NCBI RefSeq assembly: GCF_000410515.1
Contig: NC_021500.1
Coordinates: 496,001-560,000, forward strand
DNA: 64,000 nucleotides
Source: Enterobacter sp. R4-368
GTDB taxonomy: Bacteria > Pseudomonadota > Gammaproteobacteria > Enterobacterales > Enterobacteriaceae
Direction of reading: 5' to 3'
A program made the translations under genes and the position numbers. How positions within the stretch are numbered: the first letter of the stretch is position 1; every line of letters starts with the position of its first letter. The notes under the pieces are model-generated. The model had not been told where the DNA came from, did not search any database, and saw only the letters and a list, made by a program, of their open reading frames with translations. Positions 9,392-18,087 of this stretch are shown here, piece by piece.

Positions 9392-9952
9392 ATGCTGTAA
9401 CAGCGTAAGCACTAAGGCAAGAAAAACAGAGATAAATGACCACGGCAATGATGATGGCAAACCGATGGATTCTATTTAATATCACTTTAGTGCGCATAAT
9501 GTATATTATGTTAAATGAAGTATAACCAGATAACCCACGGCCAAGGCCAGTCTTGCCTGAGCTATAGGTTCCACTACACTCACCTCTTTTTGCTGCGCAC
9601 TGTCGATTCGCGACCTTCACCTTACATAGGTCTGGTTTTGCCCGGCGCTTAGTCGTAATGAGTTTTGTGGTTTGAAAACAACACCGTTGTCAGCAGCGCT
9701 GCATCTCCTTGCGTCCTGGATTTACTGCCTGTTTGTTCACTCCCGGTACCTGCTTCAGAACAACGAAAAGTGCTGCGCAATTTGCCAGCCGATCGAAAGC
9801 CCAACAACGCAGGCCATGTGACATTATTTCCAGGGAGCCCGACCCGGCTGCGCCCGACGAAGAGTGACACGCAGAGACGTTTTGCAGACAATAAAAAAGC
9901 CGACAACATCGCTGCTGTCGGCTTTTTTTTACTTACGAGGCGAATCAGGCAA
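9392..9952. other. Intergenic region with no convincing gene
   Basis: About 560 bases. Short reading frames exist on both strands but none has family resemblance, a good ribosome site and sensible composition together. The stretch 9480-9530 is AT-rich; 9540-9890 has mixed composition unlike the flanking coding DNA and could be a decayed gene or mobile-element remnant. The right end holds a strong terminator (listed separately). Confidence 0.4.
9893..9930 (-). terminator. Bidirectional intrinsic terminator of dat-ddc
   Basis: Arms AAGCCGACA (9897-9905) and TGTCGGCTT (9916-9924) with a 10-nt loop, flanked by an A-run on the left and a T-run on the right, so it can stop transcription from either direction. 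It lies 23 bp beyond the ddc stop. Confidence 0.9.
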
Positions 9953-11416
9953 TCAGGCGTTCTGTAACTGCTGACCACAGGCAACCACACTTGCCAGCAG
10001 AACTTTGACGTCCTCCAGACAAACGGTCGGGTTCAGCAATGTCAGCTTCAGGCAGGTCACCCCGTCCGCTTCCGTTACACCAACGTTGGCGCTCCCGGAG
10101 GCCAACAGTGCATCGCCGATACGCTGGTTCAGCAACGCAACGCTTGCCGTATCACCCTTTTCCGGGCGGAAACGGAACAATACGCTAGCCAGTTGCGGCT
10201 GCATCACCAGTTCCAGCTGTGGCTGTTCGGCAACAAACTGCGCCACCTGCTGCGCCAGCGTTACGCCGTTGTCAATAATTTCGGCGTACTGCTTTTTACC
10301 CAGCGCTTCAAGCCCCATCCACAGCTTCAGCGCATCGAAACGGCGCGTTGTCTGTAAGGATTTCGACACCAGGTTTGGTACGCCCTGCTCTTCGTCAAAG
10401 TCAGAGTTCAGGTAGGCTGCCTGGTAACGCATCAACTGATAATGGCGCGCATCTTTCAGCAGGAACGCGCCACAGCTTATGGTCTGGAAGAATTGCTTAT
10501 GGAAATCCAGCGTCACGGAATCCGCCAGTTCAAGGCCATTGAGGAAATGGCGATACTTCTCAGAGAGCAGCAACGCGCCGCCCCAGGCCGCATCAACGTG
10601 AACCCAAATCTGCTGTTCAGCGGCCAGCGCGGCGATGTCCGCTAACGGATCAATAGCGCCCGCATCGGTGGTGCCGGCGGTAGCAACAATCGCCATTACC
10701 TGCTCACCGTTGGCTTTCGCCTCGGCCAGTTTCTGCGCCAGATCGTTAACATCCATGCGCGAAAACGCATCCGTTTTCACCAGCGTCACGGACTGGTAAC
10801 CCAGCCCCATCAGCGCCATGTTCTTCTGCACCGAAAAGTGTGCATTTTCAGAACATAACACTTTAATTTTGCTGAGGTTACCGGTTAAGCCGTGCTGCTG
10901 AACAGAGTGACCCTGGCGTGCAAAAAAGGCATCGCGCGCCAGCATCAAGCCCATCAGATTGCTCTGCGTGCCGCCGCTGGTAAACACACCCGCGTCACCG
11001 GCCGGATAACCCACCTGTGCGCGCAACCATTCGATGAGTTTCATCTCGATGATGGTTGCCGACGGGCTCTGATCCCACGAATCCATGCTCTGGTTTGTGG
11101 CGTTGATCAGCACTTCCGCCGCCTGGCTAATCACCAGGCTCGGGCAGTGGAGATGCGCCACGCACTGCGGGTGATGCACGGACAAGCTGTCTTTAAGGAA
11201 ATACTCAACGGCGCGCTCAATAGCGGCCTGGTTGCCCAGGCCCTGAGACGTGAATTCTAAATTGATGCGCTCACGTAATTCCGCGACAGTCTTGCCCTGA
11301 TACATTTCAGGTTGCTTGAGCCACTGCACCACAGCTTGCGTGCTCTGCTCAATGGCTTCCTGATAGGCAGCAATACTCTGCGCGGAACCCGAGAGAATCG
11401 GATTTAAATCAGACAT
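9953..11416 (-). CDS. ddc: L-2,4-diaminobutyrate decarboxylase
   Basis: A 487-residue PLP enzyme of the group II decarboxylase family, expected to convert L-2,4-diaminobutyrate to 1,3-diaminopropane in the cytosol. The Schiff-base lysine is Lys307 in LDFHKQFF, and the cofactor-binding HVDAAWGG motif precedes it by about 35 residues. Length matches Acinetobacter/Enterobacter Ddc. It lies 17 bp downstream of dat on the same strand, the usual dat-ddc operon order; the diamine may serve norspermidine or siderophore synthesis. Other group II enzymes (glutamate or tyrosine decarboxylase) are less likely because of the neighbour. Confidence 0.9.
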   Translation of the reverse strand: MSDLNPILSGSAQSIAAYQEAIEQSTQAVVQWLKQPEMYQGKTVAELRERINLEFTSQGLGNQAAIERAVEYFLKDSLSVHHPQCVAHLHCPSLVISQAAEVLINATNQSMDSWDQSPSATIIEMKLIEWLRAQVGYPAGDAGVFTSGGTQSNLMGLMLARDAFFARQGHSVQQHGLTGNLSKIKVLCSENAHFSVQKNMALMGLGYQSVTLVKTDAFSRMDVNDLAQKLAEAKANGEQVMAIVATAGTTDAGAIDPLADIAALAAEQQIWVHVDAAWGGALLLSEKYRHFLNGLELADSVTLDFHKQFFQTISCGAFLLKDARHYQLMRYQAAYLNSDFDEEQGVPNLVSKSLQTTRRFDALKLWMGLEALGKKQYAEIIDNGVTLAQQVAQFVAEQPQLELVMQPQLASVLFRFRPEKGDTASVALLNQRIGDALLASGSANVGVTEADGVTCLKLTLLNPTVCLEDVKVLLASVVACGQQLQNA

Positions 11417-11433
11417 TCGCTCACTTACTCCGA

Positions 11434-12819
11434 TTAAACAGGCTTCACGCCAGCGCTCAGCAGCGCGTTTTCAAATTTATCGAGGAAAATTTCCAGCTCA
11501 GCATTGCTGATAAGCAGCGAAGGCAGCAGGCGCAGTACGCAACCGCCACGGCCGCCGCGCTCCAGGATCAGACCTGATTCGAAGCATTTTTTCTGCAACA
11601 GTGCAGAAAGCTCACCGTCTGCCGGGTAGCAACCCATGTGATCCTGCGCTTCGTGCGGCTTAACGATCTCAATACCGATCATCAGGCCCAGGCCGCGAAC
11701 GTGACCGATAACCGGGAAACGTTTTTGCATTTCAGCCAGTTTGCCTTTCAGCCATTCGCCCTGCTCTGCCACTTTATCGGCAATGCGATCTTCTTTGAGG
11801 ATCTTCAGCGTAGTGAGGCCTGTTGCCATCGCCAGCTGGTTGCCACGGAAGGTACCGGTATGGTGGCCCGGCGCCCAGGCGTCGAACTGTTTTTTGATAC
11901 CCAGTACCGCCAGCGGCAAACCGCCACCGACCGCTTTGGACATCACAATGATGTCCGGCTCAATACCGGCGTGTTCGAAGGCGAACAGTTTGCCAGTACG
12001 GGCGAAACCAGCCTGCACTTCGTCCAGGATCAACATAATGCCGTGTTCCTGGGTCACTTTACGGATGCGCTGCAGCCACTCGATTGGCGCCGGGTTCACG
12101 CCGCCTTCGCCCTGCACCGCTTCCAGGATCACAGCAGCCGGTTTACGCACGCCGCTTTCAACGTCGTTGATCAGGTTTTCGAAGTAGTAAGTCAGCGCTT
12201 TGACACCGGCTTCACCACCGATACCCAGCGGGCAACGATACTGGTGCGGATAAGGCATAAACTGCACTTCCGGCATCATGCCGTTTACCGCTTCCTTCGG
12301 CGACAGGTTGCCCGTCACGGAAAGCGCGCCGTGCGTCATGCCGTGGTAACCGCCAGAGAAGCTGATAATCCCGGAACGACCGGTCACTTTTTTCGCCAGC
12401 TTCAGCGCCGCTTCCACGGCGTCCGCGCCGGAAGGCCCGGTGAATTGCAGGCAATATTCTTTGCCCTGACCCGGCAGCAAAGAGAGCAGATATTCTGAAA
12501 ACTCATCTTTTAACGGCGTGGTCAGGTCGAGCGTATGTAACGGTAAGCCACTGGTAATGACACTTTGGATGCTTTGAATCACATCAGGATGATTATGGCC
12601 CAGCGCCAGAGTACCGGCGCCTGCAAGGCAGTCAAGGTATTGATTATTCTCAACATCAGTGATCCAGACGCCCTGCGCTTTGGCAATCGCTAACGGCAAT
12701 TTACGCGGATAGCTTCTGACATTGGATTCAAATTCGGCCTGTCTTGCTAAAAAGGTCTCATTGCTTTGCGGGAATGATTTAGCACTCAAAGAATCAATAC
12801 GGACTTTATCCGTCATCAT
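11434..12819 (-). CDS. dat: Diaminobutyrate--2-oxoglutarate transaminase
   Basis: A 461-residue class III aminotransferase that makes L-2,4-diaminobutyrate from aspartate 4-semialdehyde with glutamate as amino donor. The PLP lysine is in VMSKAVGGG (about residue 295), preceded by the [14 protein letters not shown] motif, and [11 protein letters not shown] follows, all typical of the family. Two adjacent ATG codons (12819 and 12816) follow AGGAGAG; either may be used. Divergent from the aspartate kinase gene, whose product feeds its substrate pathway. Confidence 0.92.
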   Translation of the reverse strand: MMTDKVRIDSLSAKSFPQSNETFLARQAEFESNVRSYPRKLPLAIAKAQGVWITDVENNQYLDCLAGAGTLALGHNHPDVIQSIQSVITSGLPLHTLDLTTPLKDEFSEYLLSLLPGQGKEYCLQFTGPSGADAVEAALKLAKKVTGRSGIISFSGGYHGMTHGALSVTGNLSPKEAVNGMMPEVQFMPYPHQYRCPLGIGGEAGVKALTYYFENLINDVESGVRKPAAVILEAVQGEGGVNPAPIEWLQRIRKVTQEHGIMLILDEVQAGFARTGKLFAFEHAGIEPDIIVMSKAVGGGLPLAVLGIKKQFDAWAPGHHTGTFRGNQLAMATGLTTLKILKEDRIADKVAEQGEWLKGKLAEMQKRFPVIGHVRGLGLMIGIEIVKPHEAQDHMGCYPADGELSALLQKKCFESGLILERGGRGGCVLRLLPSLLISNAELEIFLDKFENALLSAGVKPV

Positions 12820-13239
12820 ATCTCTCCTACAACCTGGGTTGATTTAACACCGGGTTGAATAAGGGTTTAAGGGGGCTTGTAAAAAACGCGGCTAATATAT
12901 GTGTTTTCAGCAGCGGACTCAATCTTTTATTTTGTCAGGCTATTTATGTCATTTTCTTTAAAAATCAATGACAAAAAATATTTATGCGTGGGGATTGTTC
13001 AGCATGAATTGTAACCAATTCTGTTACAAGAATATTCCAGGCAGCATCGGAAACAATGCCATGATAAGCCTCGCTTTTTAATATTTGTGCTCTTTTTATG
13101 TTATTAGAACGTTATTTAAGCCAAACTCCGCCAGCAAGCACTGAATAAATCATGATATTTTCCATTGGTTTATTGCAAATGTTGAGGAAAATATCGATTC
13201 AGCGAGTTAAATCACTTACTATGCCCCGCGATAAAAACC
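12820..13239. other. dat/lysC divergent promoter region
   Basis: About 420 AT-rich bases upstream of dat, before the leader of the aspartate kinase gene. Composition (runs such as ATTTTCTTTAAAAATC near 12950) suggests promoters for both directions. I see no gene and cannot assign a specific operator. Confidence 0.4.
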
Positions 13240-13440
13240 CTGAGGCGAAAAAAAGGAAGCATCTATTTAATCATTAATGCGTATCACACCCGGTAACTCG
13301 TGAGAGGCAATACAGGTTATCGACAACGGGAGCAGAATCCTGGGTTGTAAAAAGAAATGTTCGCGGGCGGACATTTCGTAAGGCGAAGCACGCTTCCCTT
13401 ATGCCGAGAATGAAAATTTTCATGCCATAAAATTATGGCG
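13240..13440 (+). promoter_or_regulatory. lysC leader resembling a lysine riboswitch (possibly degenerate)
   Basis: The 3' half reads like the E. coli lysC leader as I remember it: AGAATCCTGGGTTGT (about 13334-13348) parallels the TGAATCCCCTGGGTTGT segment, followed by a stem GAAATGT/ACATTTC around TTCGCGGGCGG (E. coli: GAAGCG/CGTTTC, apparently compensated) and CTTCCCTTATGCCGAGAATGAAAA. The 5' half is less convincing: a GAGGCG at about 13241 and GTGAGAGGCAAT at about 13300 could be the conserved L-box core, but I cannot fold the five-way junction by eye. A last hairpin GCCATAA/TTATGGC (13424-13439) lies 19 nt before the start codon and could hide the ribosome site. Lysine-responsive control is inferred. 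Confidence 0.5.
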
Positions 13441-13458
13441 CCCTGATATGAGATTGTT

Positions 13459-14820
13459 ATGACTCGCATTTATCCACACACCATCGTTGCCAAATTTGGC
13501 GGAACCAGTGTCGCCGATTTTGACGCGATGAGCCGCAGCGCCACCATTGTCCTTGCTGATAAAGACGTTCGTCTGGTTGTTTTATCTGCCTCCGCTGGCG
13601 TCACCAACCTGTTAGTTGAACTTTCAGGCGGTCTGGAAAGCAGCGTTCGACAAGATAAAATCGACACCCTGCGCACCCTGCAATACAACATTATTTCTCG
13701 CCTGAAACAGCCAGAAGCCATCGGCCAGGAGATCGACCGCCTGCTCGATAATATCAGCCATCTTGCGGCCATGGCCGTTGATTCCCGGTCAGACGCGCTG
13801 TGCGATGAACTGGTGAGCCACGGGGAGCTGATGTCTTCCCTGCTGTTTGTGGAGGTTCTGCGCGAACGCGACGTGGAAACGCAGTGGTTTGACGCGCGCA
13901 AAGTGATTCGCACGAACGACACGTTCGGCTGCGCGGTACCTGTTATAAGCGAGATTGCAGAACGGGTGGAAAAGTATTTGCGCCCGCGCATTGCGCAGTC
14001 GCTGGTGATCACGCAAGGCTTTATTGGCAGCGACGCGGCGGGGCAAACCACCACGCTCGGCCGTGGCGGCAGTGATTACACCGCTTCATTGCTGGCGGAA
14101 GCGTTGCAGGCAGCGCGAGTGGATATCTGGACCGATGTCGCCGGGATTTATACAACCGATCCCAGAATCGTTGCCCGGGCAAAACGCATTGATACGCTCT
14201 CATTCTCTGAAGCCAGTGAAATGGCGACCTTCGGCGCGAAAGTGCTGCATCCGGCAACACTGTTGCCCGCGATGCGTAAAAATATTCCGGTCTTTGTCGG
14301 TTCAAGCGCCCAGCCGCGCGCGGGCGGAACGCTGGTCTGCCGTGACACGCACGAACCGCCGCGTTACCGTGCGCTGGCCGTTCGTCGCCAGCAAACGCTG
14401 TTAAAGTTATCCAGCATTGATGCGCAGCCGGCACACCGCTTTTTAGCCGAGATGTTCAACATTTTGTCGCGTCATGATGTGGCGATGGATCTGGTGACAA
14501 CTTCGGAAGCCAGCATTGCGCTTATCCTCAACTCCACCGGCTCTACGTCCGGTGAAGCGGACACGCTGACTACCGCGCTGCTTACCGAACTGTCATCGCA
14601 CTGCCATGTCGAAATCGAGACCGGTCTGGCGTTAGTCTCGCTTATTGGTAACACGCTCTCGCAGGCTCCGGCGGTATGCAAAGAGGTGTTCGCCGAACTG
14701 GAAAACCATTCCGTGCGGATGATTTGCCACGGTGCCTCCAGCCATAATCTTTGCTTCCTGCTCCCCGCAGAATGCGCTGACAGCGCCGTGAAAACGTTAC
14801 ACCGTAACTTGCTAGAATAA
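13459..14820 (+). CDS. lysC: Aspartate kinase III-type (LysC)
   Basis: A 453-residue aspartokinase that phosphorylates L-aspartate, first step to lysine, threonine, methionine, diaminopimelate and diaminobutyrate. It has the nucleotide-binding VAKFGGTSVADF at the N terminus, SHGELMS, the TTLGRGGSDYTA substrate loop and FGAKVLHPATLLPA, then tandem ACT domains (LVTTSEASIAL; RMICHGASSHNLCFL) that bind inhibitory lysine in E. coli LysC. It reads as a close but clearly diverged homologue of E. coli LysC. The neighbourhood is unlike the usual lysC locus, so it may be a second copy dedicated to the divergent dat-ddc pathway; this is inference. No strong Shine-Dalgarno precedes the ATG. Confidence 0.9.
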   Translation: MTRIYPHTIVAKFGGTSVADFDAMSRSATIVLADKDVRLVVLSASAGVTNLLVELSGGLESSVRQDKIDTLRTLQYNIISRLKQPEAIGQEIDRLLDNISHLAAMAVDSRSDALCDELVSHGELMSSLLFVEVLRERDVETQWFDARKVIRTNDTFGCAVPVISEIAERVEKYLRPRIAQSLVITQGFIGSDAAGQTTTLGRGGSDYTASLLAEALQAARVDIWTDVAGIYTTDPRIVARAKRIDTLSFSEASEMATFGAKVLHPATLLPAMRKNIPVFVGSSAQPRAGGTLVCRDTHEPPRYRALAVRRQQTLLKLSSIDAQPAHRFLAEMFNILSRHDVAMDLVTTSEASIALILNSTGSTSGEADTLTTALLTELSSHCHVEIETGLALVSLIGNTLSQAPAVCKEVFAELENHSVRMICHGASSHNLCFLLPAECADSAVKTLHRNLLE

Positions 14821-14855
14821 CGGCGGTTAACGCGCCCCGCACGCGGGAAACGCTC

Positions 14856-14882
14856 AGTGCTGGCAGCGCGTCTGCCAGCACT
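14856..14882 (+). terminator. Strong hairpin after lysC
   Basis: A perfect 11-bp stem, AGTGCTGGCAG and CTGCCAGCACT, around a 5-nt loop CGCGT, starting 36 nt after the lysC stop. No T-run follows, so either it stops transcription weakly or it protects the mRNA end. Confidence 0.55.
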
Positions 14883-15084
14883 TACCTCAAGAGCAATCAC
14901 CCGCCACTTTCTCCTTTTTCCACTGATACCGTCACGCTGAGAGTCCGCCTTACTCAAGGTGACCGGAACGCAGAAAGTCGCCCTTGCCTGTCTGGACGGT
15001 AACGTTTAGCGGCGCAAAGCCCGTGACGCTCAGCGTGCTTTCTTGTAACCTTCCGCAAAACTTTTCCCGAAAACCGGACTTCAC

Positions 15085-15372
15085 ATGGCCGCTCATATTT
15101 CAAAAGATCCTTTGCACAGCGTGACGCTTGAAATGCAGGTTAACGCGCTGGTTGCCCGCTACGGTTGGCTCGAACTCGGCAAACGCATCAATATTAATTG
15201 CTTTAAAAACGATCCAAGCGTTAAATCCAGTTTGAAATTTTTGCGACGCACGCCCTGGGCGCGCGCGGAAGTTGAGGCGCTGTATCTCGAATCGCTGGAA
15301 GAGCACGCCCCGGCCAAATCAGACGAACCAGCGTTTAACCCGTGGACCCGCGGTCGAACGCCTAAGAGCTAA
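15085..15372 (+). CDS. VF530 family (DUF2132) small DNA-binding-like protein
   Basis: A 95-residue protein. The segment KDPLHSVTLEMQVNALVARYGW, then the NCFKNDPSVKSSLKFLRRTPWARAEVE block, is the signature of the VF530/DUF2132 family. A Vibrio member has a solved fold suggested to bind DNA; the biological role is not established. The C-terminal tail after residue 75 is low-complexity and charged. Its stop lies 7 bp before the yddW start, so the two are probably co-transcribed. Confidence 0.8.
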   Translation: MAAHISKDPLHSVTLEMQVNALVARYGWLELGKRININCFKNDPSVKSSLKFLRRTPWARAEVEALYLESLEEHAPAKSDEPAFNPWTRGRTPKS

Positions 15373-15379
15373 TTTTCAG

Positions 15380-16678
15380 ATGTCACTACAAAAGTCAGGC
15401 GTGCTTATTGCCACTGCGCTTTTACTCGCCAGTTGCGCCTCGAAAGCGCCGAAATCACTCGTCACACCGTTGCCGCCGGTGGCCAAACAACCACTCGCAA
15501 CAACGCCTGCAAAAAATACACAACCCGTACGCGGTATCTGGCTGGCGACCGTGTCACGTCTCGACTGGCCGCCGGTAAATTCGGTCAACATGAGTGCTGC
15601 GTTGCGCATTAGCCAGCAGCAAGAGGCGCTGAGAAACAAGCTGGATAAGCTAAAAAGCCTTGGCATCAATACCGTTTTTTTCCAGGTCAAACCCGATGGC
15701 ACCGCGTTATGGCCGTCAAAGATTTTACCCTGGTCAGATATGCTGACCGGCACGATTGGGCAGGATCCGGGTTACGATCCGCTGCAGTTTATTCTCGATG
15801 AAGCGCACAAGCGCGGCATGAAAGTGCACGCCTGGTTTAACCCCTACCGCGTTTCGGTTAATACCAAACCGTCGACCACCGCGGAACTCAACCGTACCTT
15901 ATCCCTGCATCCGGCCAGCATTTTCGTGCTCCATCGTGACTGGATCCGCACGGCAGGCGACCGTTTTGTGCTCGATCCCGGCATTCCGGAAGTGCGCGAC
16001 TGGATAACCAGCATCGTTGCAGAAGTGGTGGCGCACTACCCGGTCGATGGTGTGCAGTTTGACGACTACTTCTACTCTGAAACCCCCGGTTCTGCGCTGA
16101 ATGACAGCCAGACTTACCGGCAATATGGCCAGGCGTTCAATTCAAAAGCAGACTGGCGGCGCAACAATACGCAGCAGTTGATTGAGCAGGTTTCACGCAC
16201 CATCCGACAACTCAATCCCAATGTCGAATTCGGCGTGAGCCCGGCGGGAGTCTGGCGTAACCGCTCATTTGACGCCGCCGGTTCCGATACGCGTGGTGCC
16301 GCGGCGTATGACGAATCGTTCGCCGACACGCGCCGCTGGGTGCAACAAGGGTTACTGGATTACATTGCCCCGCAAATCTACTGGCCATTCGCGCGCGATG
16401 CGGCGCGTTACGATGTGCTGGCAAAATGGTGGGCGGATGTCGTGAAACCGACAAAAACACGCCTCTACATCGGCGTGGCGCTGTATAAGGTGGGGGAATA
16501 TTCGAAGAATGAGCCCGACTGGACCGTCAACGGCGGCGTGCCTGAGCTGAAAAAACAGCTCGATTTAAACGAATCGCTGCCGCAGATTAACGGCACGATT
16601 TTGTTCCGCGAAAGTTATCTGGAACAGCCGCAAACCCAGCAGGCAGTGAATTATTTGAAGAGCCGCTGGGGTGGTTAA
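15380..16678 (+). CDS. yddW: YddW-like lipoprotein, GH10-like glycoside hydrolase family (DUF187/GHL10)
   Basis: A 432-residue envelope protein. Residues 1-20 form a lipoprotein signal with the lipobox LLAS-Cys, so it should be an outer-membrane or periplasmic lipoprotein. The body is the DUF187/GHL10 TIM barrel: RGIWLATVSRLDWP at its start, then VFFQVKPDGTALW, GMKVHAWFNPYRVS, DGVQFDDYFY and YIAPQIYWPF. Acidic residues in the DDYF segment are candidates for catalysis. The natural substrate is not settled; peptidoglycan-related glycans are suggested for relatives. The ATG at 15380 is chosen because it yields the signal peptide; the frame is open upstream inside the VF530 gene. Confidence 0.88.
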   Translation: MSLQKSGVLIATALLLASCASKAPKSLVTPLPPVAKQPLATTPAKNTQPVRGIWLATVSRLDWPPVNSVNMSAALRISQQQEALRNKLDKLKSLGINTVFFQVKPDGTALWPSKILPWSDMLTGTIGQDPGYDPLQFILDEAHKRGMKVHAWFNPYRVSVNTKPSTTAELNRTLSLHPASIFVLHRDWIRTAGDRFVLDPGIPEVRDWITSIVAEVVAHYPVDGVQFDDYFYSETPGSALNDSQTYRQYGQAFNSKADWRRNNTQQLIEQVSRTIRQLNPNVEFGVSPAGVWRNRSFDAAGSDTRGAAAYDESFADTRRWVQQGLLDYIAPQIYWPFARDAARYDVLAKWWADVVKPTKTRLYIGVALYKVGEYSKNEPDWTVNGGVPELKKQLDLNESLPQINGTILFRESYLEQPQTQQAVNYLKSRWGG

Positions 16679-16690
16679 GCAGGAATCAAC

Positions 16691-16718
16691 CAGGACATGC
16701 GTAATGACACATGTCCTG
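16691..16718 (+). terminator. Hairpin after yddW
   Basis: Arms CAGGACATG and CATGTCCTG (9 bp, perfect) with a 10-nt loop, 12 nt after the yddW stop. The downstream sequence is AT-rich but lacks a clean T-run. It argues against a long N-terminal extension of the next gene. Confidence 0.6.
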
Positions 16719-16751
16719 CCAGTGATAATTAATAAAAAAAGGAATGGAGCT

Positions 16752-17486
16752 GTGAAATCAAAATTAGCGCATCTGGACAATATTATTTTTTATACGCTTT
16801 GTGCTGCACCGTTGCTGCTATTGATTATTCTGGGATGTAAACTGCTTGCTTTGGTTTATAACTATTCAAGCCCGGACTTTGGCTCATGGCCGGACTGGTT
16901 AAGCTGGATTACAAATCTGTTCATTGCTTTTATTACGATTGTTGTTGCCAGAAATGCAAAAGATTTCTTTAGTGAAAGAATACATGCGGAAGGGTTCAAT
17001 CGCGCATCAATTTTGATGGATAACATTGATGTTGTTTATAAAAAGCACAACTCTCTTTCGTTAAAAGTTCTTTTAGATGTTCGTAGGCTTGCTGGTTCTA
17101 CACAAACTGACGATCCTTATCGAGTGCATTATCAAAAAGTGATTGAAAGCGCAGAAAATTCACTTGAGGAAATCACTGCGCTTTATGCTGATATTGCCAA
17201 TATAAAAACAAGCATGGATCTATTGAGCCGCTGGTCTCTGGCAAGCAATCAAGAAGAAATTTTCAATTCTTTTATTAATGCATTTACCGAAAGTCTTGGG
17301 TTCATGTATGAAATTGCACACTATATTTCTTATATTGATTACCCTGATGACACCATAAGCCCTAAAGAATATATAGAGCGAATAGAACGTCATCAGCATA
17401 TTAAAGATGATTTAGCTATTATTTATCGCCGTTTTGCCACCACACCATTAAATACGTTGTTTGGTATCACGGAAAAAAGGAAGTAA
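16752..17486 (+). CDS. Membrane protein of unknown function, low GC
   Basis: A 244-residue product starting at a GTG that follows AAAAGGAATGGAGCT. Two hydrophobic segments (about residues 10-35, IIFYTLCAAPLLLLIILGC; and about 53-72, WLSWITNLFIAFITIVVARN) anchor it in the inner membrane. A cytoplasmic helical domain of about 170 residues follows, with coiled-coil-like stretches. Codon use and base composition are distinctly AT-richer than the neighbours, a sign of horizontal acquisition. I do not recognise the family. The 2-TM plus helical-domain layout recalls phage-exclusion or other defence-type proteins, but nothing here proves that. It stands alone after the yddW terminator. Confidence 0.65.
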   Translation: MKSKLAHLDNIIFYTLCAAPLLLLIILGCKLLALVYNYSSPDFGSWPDWLSWITNLFIAFITIVVARNAKDFFSERIHAEGFNRASILMDNIDVVYKKHNSLSLKVLLDVRRLAGSTQTDDPYRVHYQKVIESAENSLEEITALYADIANIKTSMDLLSRWSLASNQEEIFNSFINAFTESLGFMYEIAHYISYIDYPDDTISPKEYIERIERHQHIKDDLAIIYRRFATTPLNTLFGITEKRK

Positions 17487-17514
17487 AAGCGGGTGGTTTC
17501 CAGCTGTCGCAACC

Positions 17515-18087
17515 TCAAATATCGTCAGTCAGCGCATCATAAACACTGCGCAGCCTGCTGCGCAGATAGCGCACCGCTTTGTGTTTACGGGATAACAGCG
17601 CCTGCATACTGACGCCCGTCTCCTCCACCAGCGCCTTATAACTCAAACCTTCAAGCTCGGTCTTTTCGAACACCTCGCGCTGGGCGGGCGGAAGCTCCGC
17701 CAGCGCGCTTTCAAGCTCTTGCCATAACAGTTCGCGCAGATACTCCTCTTCCGGCGTTTGCGGCACGCCAAACAGCGTTTCCGCCAGCTCATCTTCCGCA
17801 AAATCGCCCTCATCATCATCGCCGTTGAAAAAACCGGACAATGGCAGCTCACGTTTTTTACGCGCTCTGTCAGTCATTTCATTACGCGCGGCGCGAAACA
17901 ACCAGGCGGCAACATTTTCCACCGGGTGTTCCACATTCATCAGCTGGTAAGTCACTTCCTGCAAAATGTCGTCGGCGTCATCGCGCACTGCCGTGCGCCC
18001 ACGAATAAACGCTTTCAGGCGTGAGCGACAGGCATTCAGCACGTTAACCAGCAAAGACTCGCCGTCCGTGGTTTTCACCGTGCTCAC
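17515..18087 (-). CDS. ECF-type RNA polymerase sigma factor
   Basis: A 190-residue sigma-70 family protein. Region 2 is seen as DADDILQEVTYQLM with AAWLFRAARNEMTDRARKK, region 4 as LPPAQREVFEKTELEGLSYKALVEETGVSMQALLSRKHKAVRYLR, joined by an acidic linker (NGDDDEGDFAEDE). It should direct RNA polymerase to a small stress regulon. Its start overlaps the stop of the His-rich membrane protein by 4 bp, so the two are translationally coupled and that protein is the likely sensor or anti-sigma factor, although it does not look like a classical zinc anti-sigma. Confidence 0.85.
   Translation of the reverse strand: MSTVKTTDGESLLVNVLNACRSRLKAFIRGRTAVRDDADDILQEVTYQLMNVEHPVENVAAWLFRAARNEMTDRARKKRELPLSGFFNGDDDEGDFAEDELAETLFGVPQTPEEEYLRELLWQELESALAELPPAQREVFEKTELEGLSYKALVEETGVSMQALLSRKHKAVRYLRSRLRSVYDALTDDI

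Noticed and set aside
9267..9497. Minus-strand 76-codon frame with a signal-like hydrophobic stretch (RFAIIIAVVIYLCFSCLSAYA)
   Set aside because: Half of it is antisense to the NTF2-like gene and no ribosome site or family supports it; kept only as a curiosity.
11638..12498. 286-codon open frame opposite dat
   Set aside because: Fully antisense to a well-conserved gene, His/Arg-rich shadow composition, no ribosome site.
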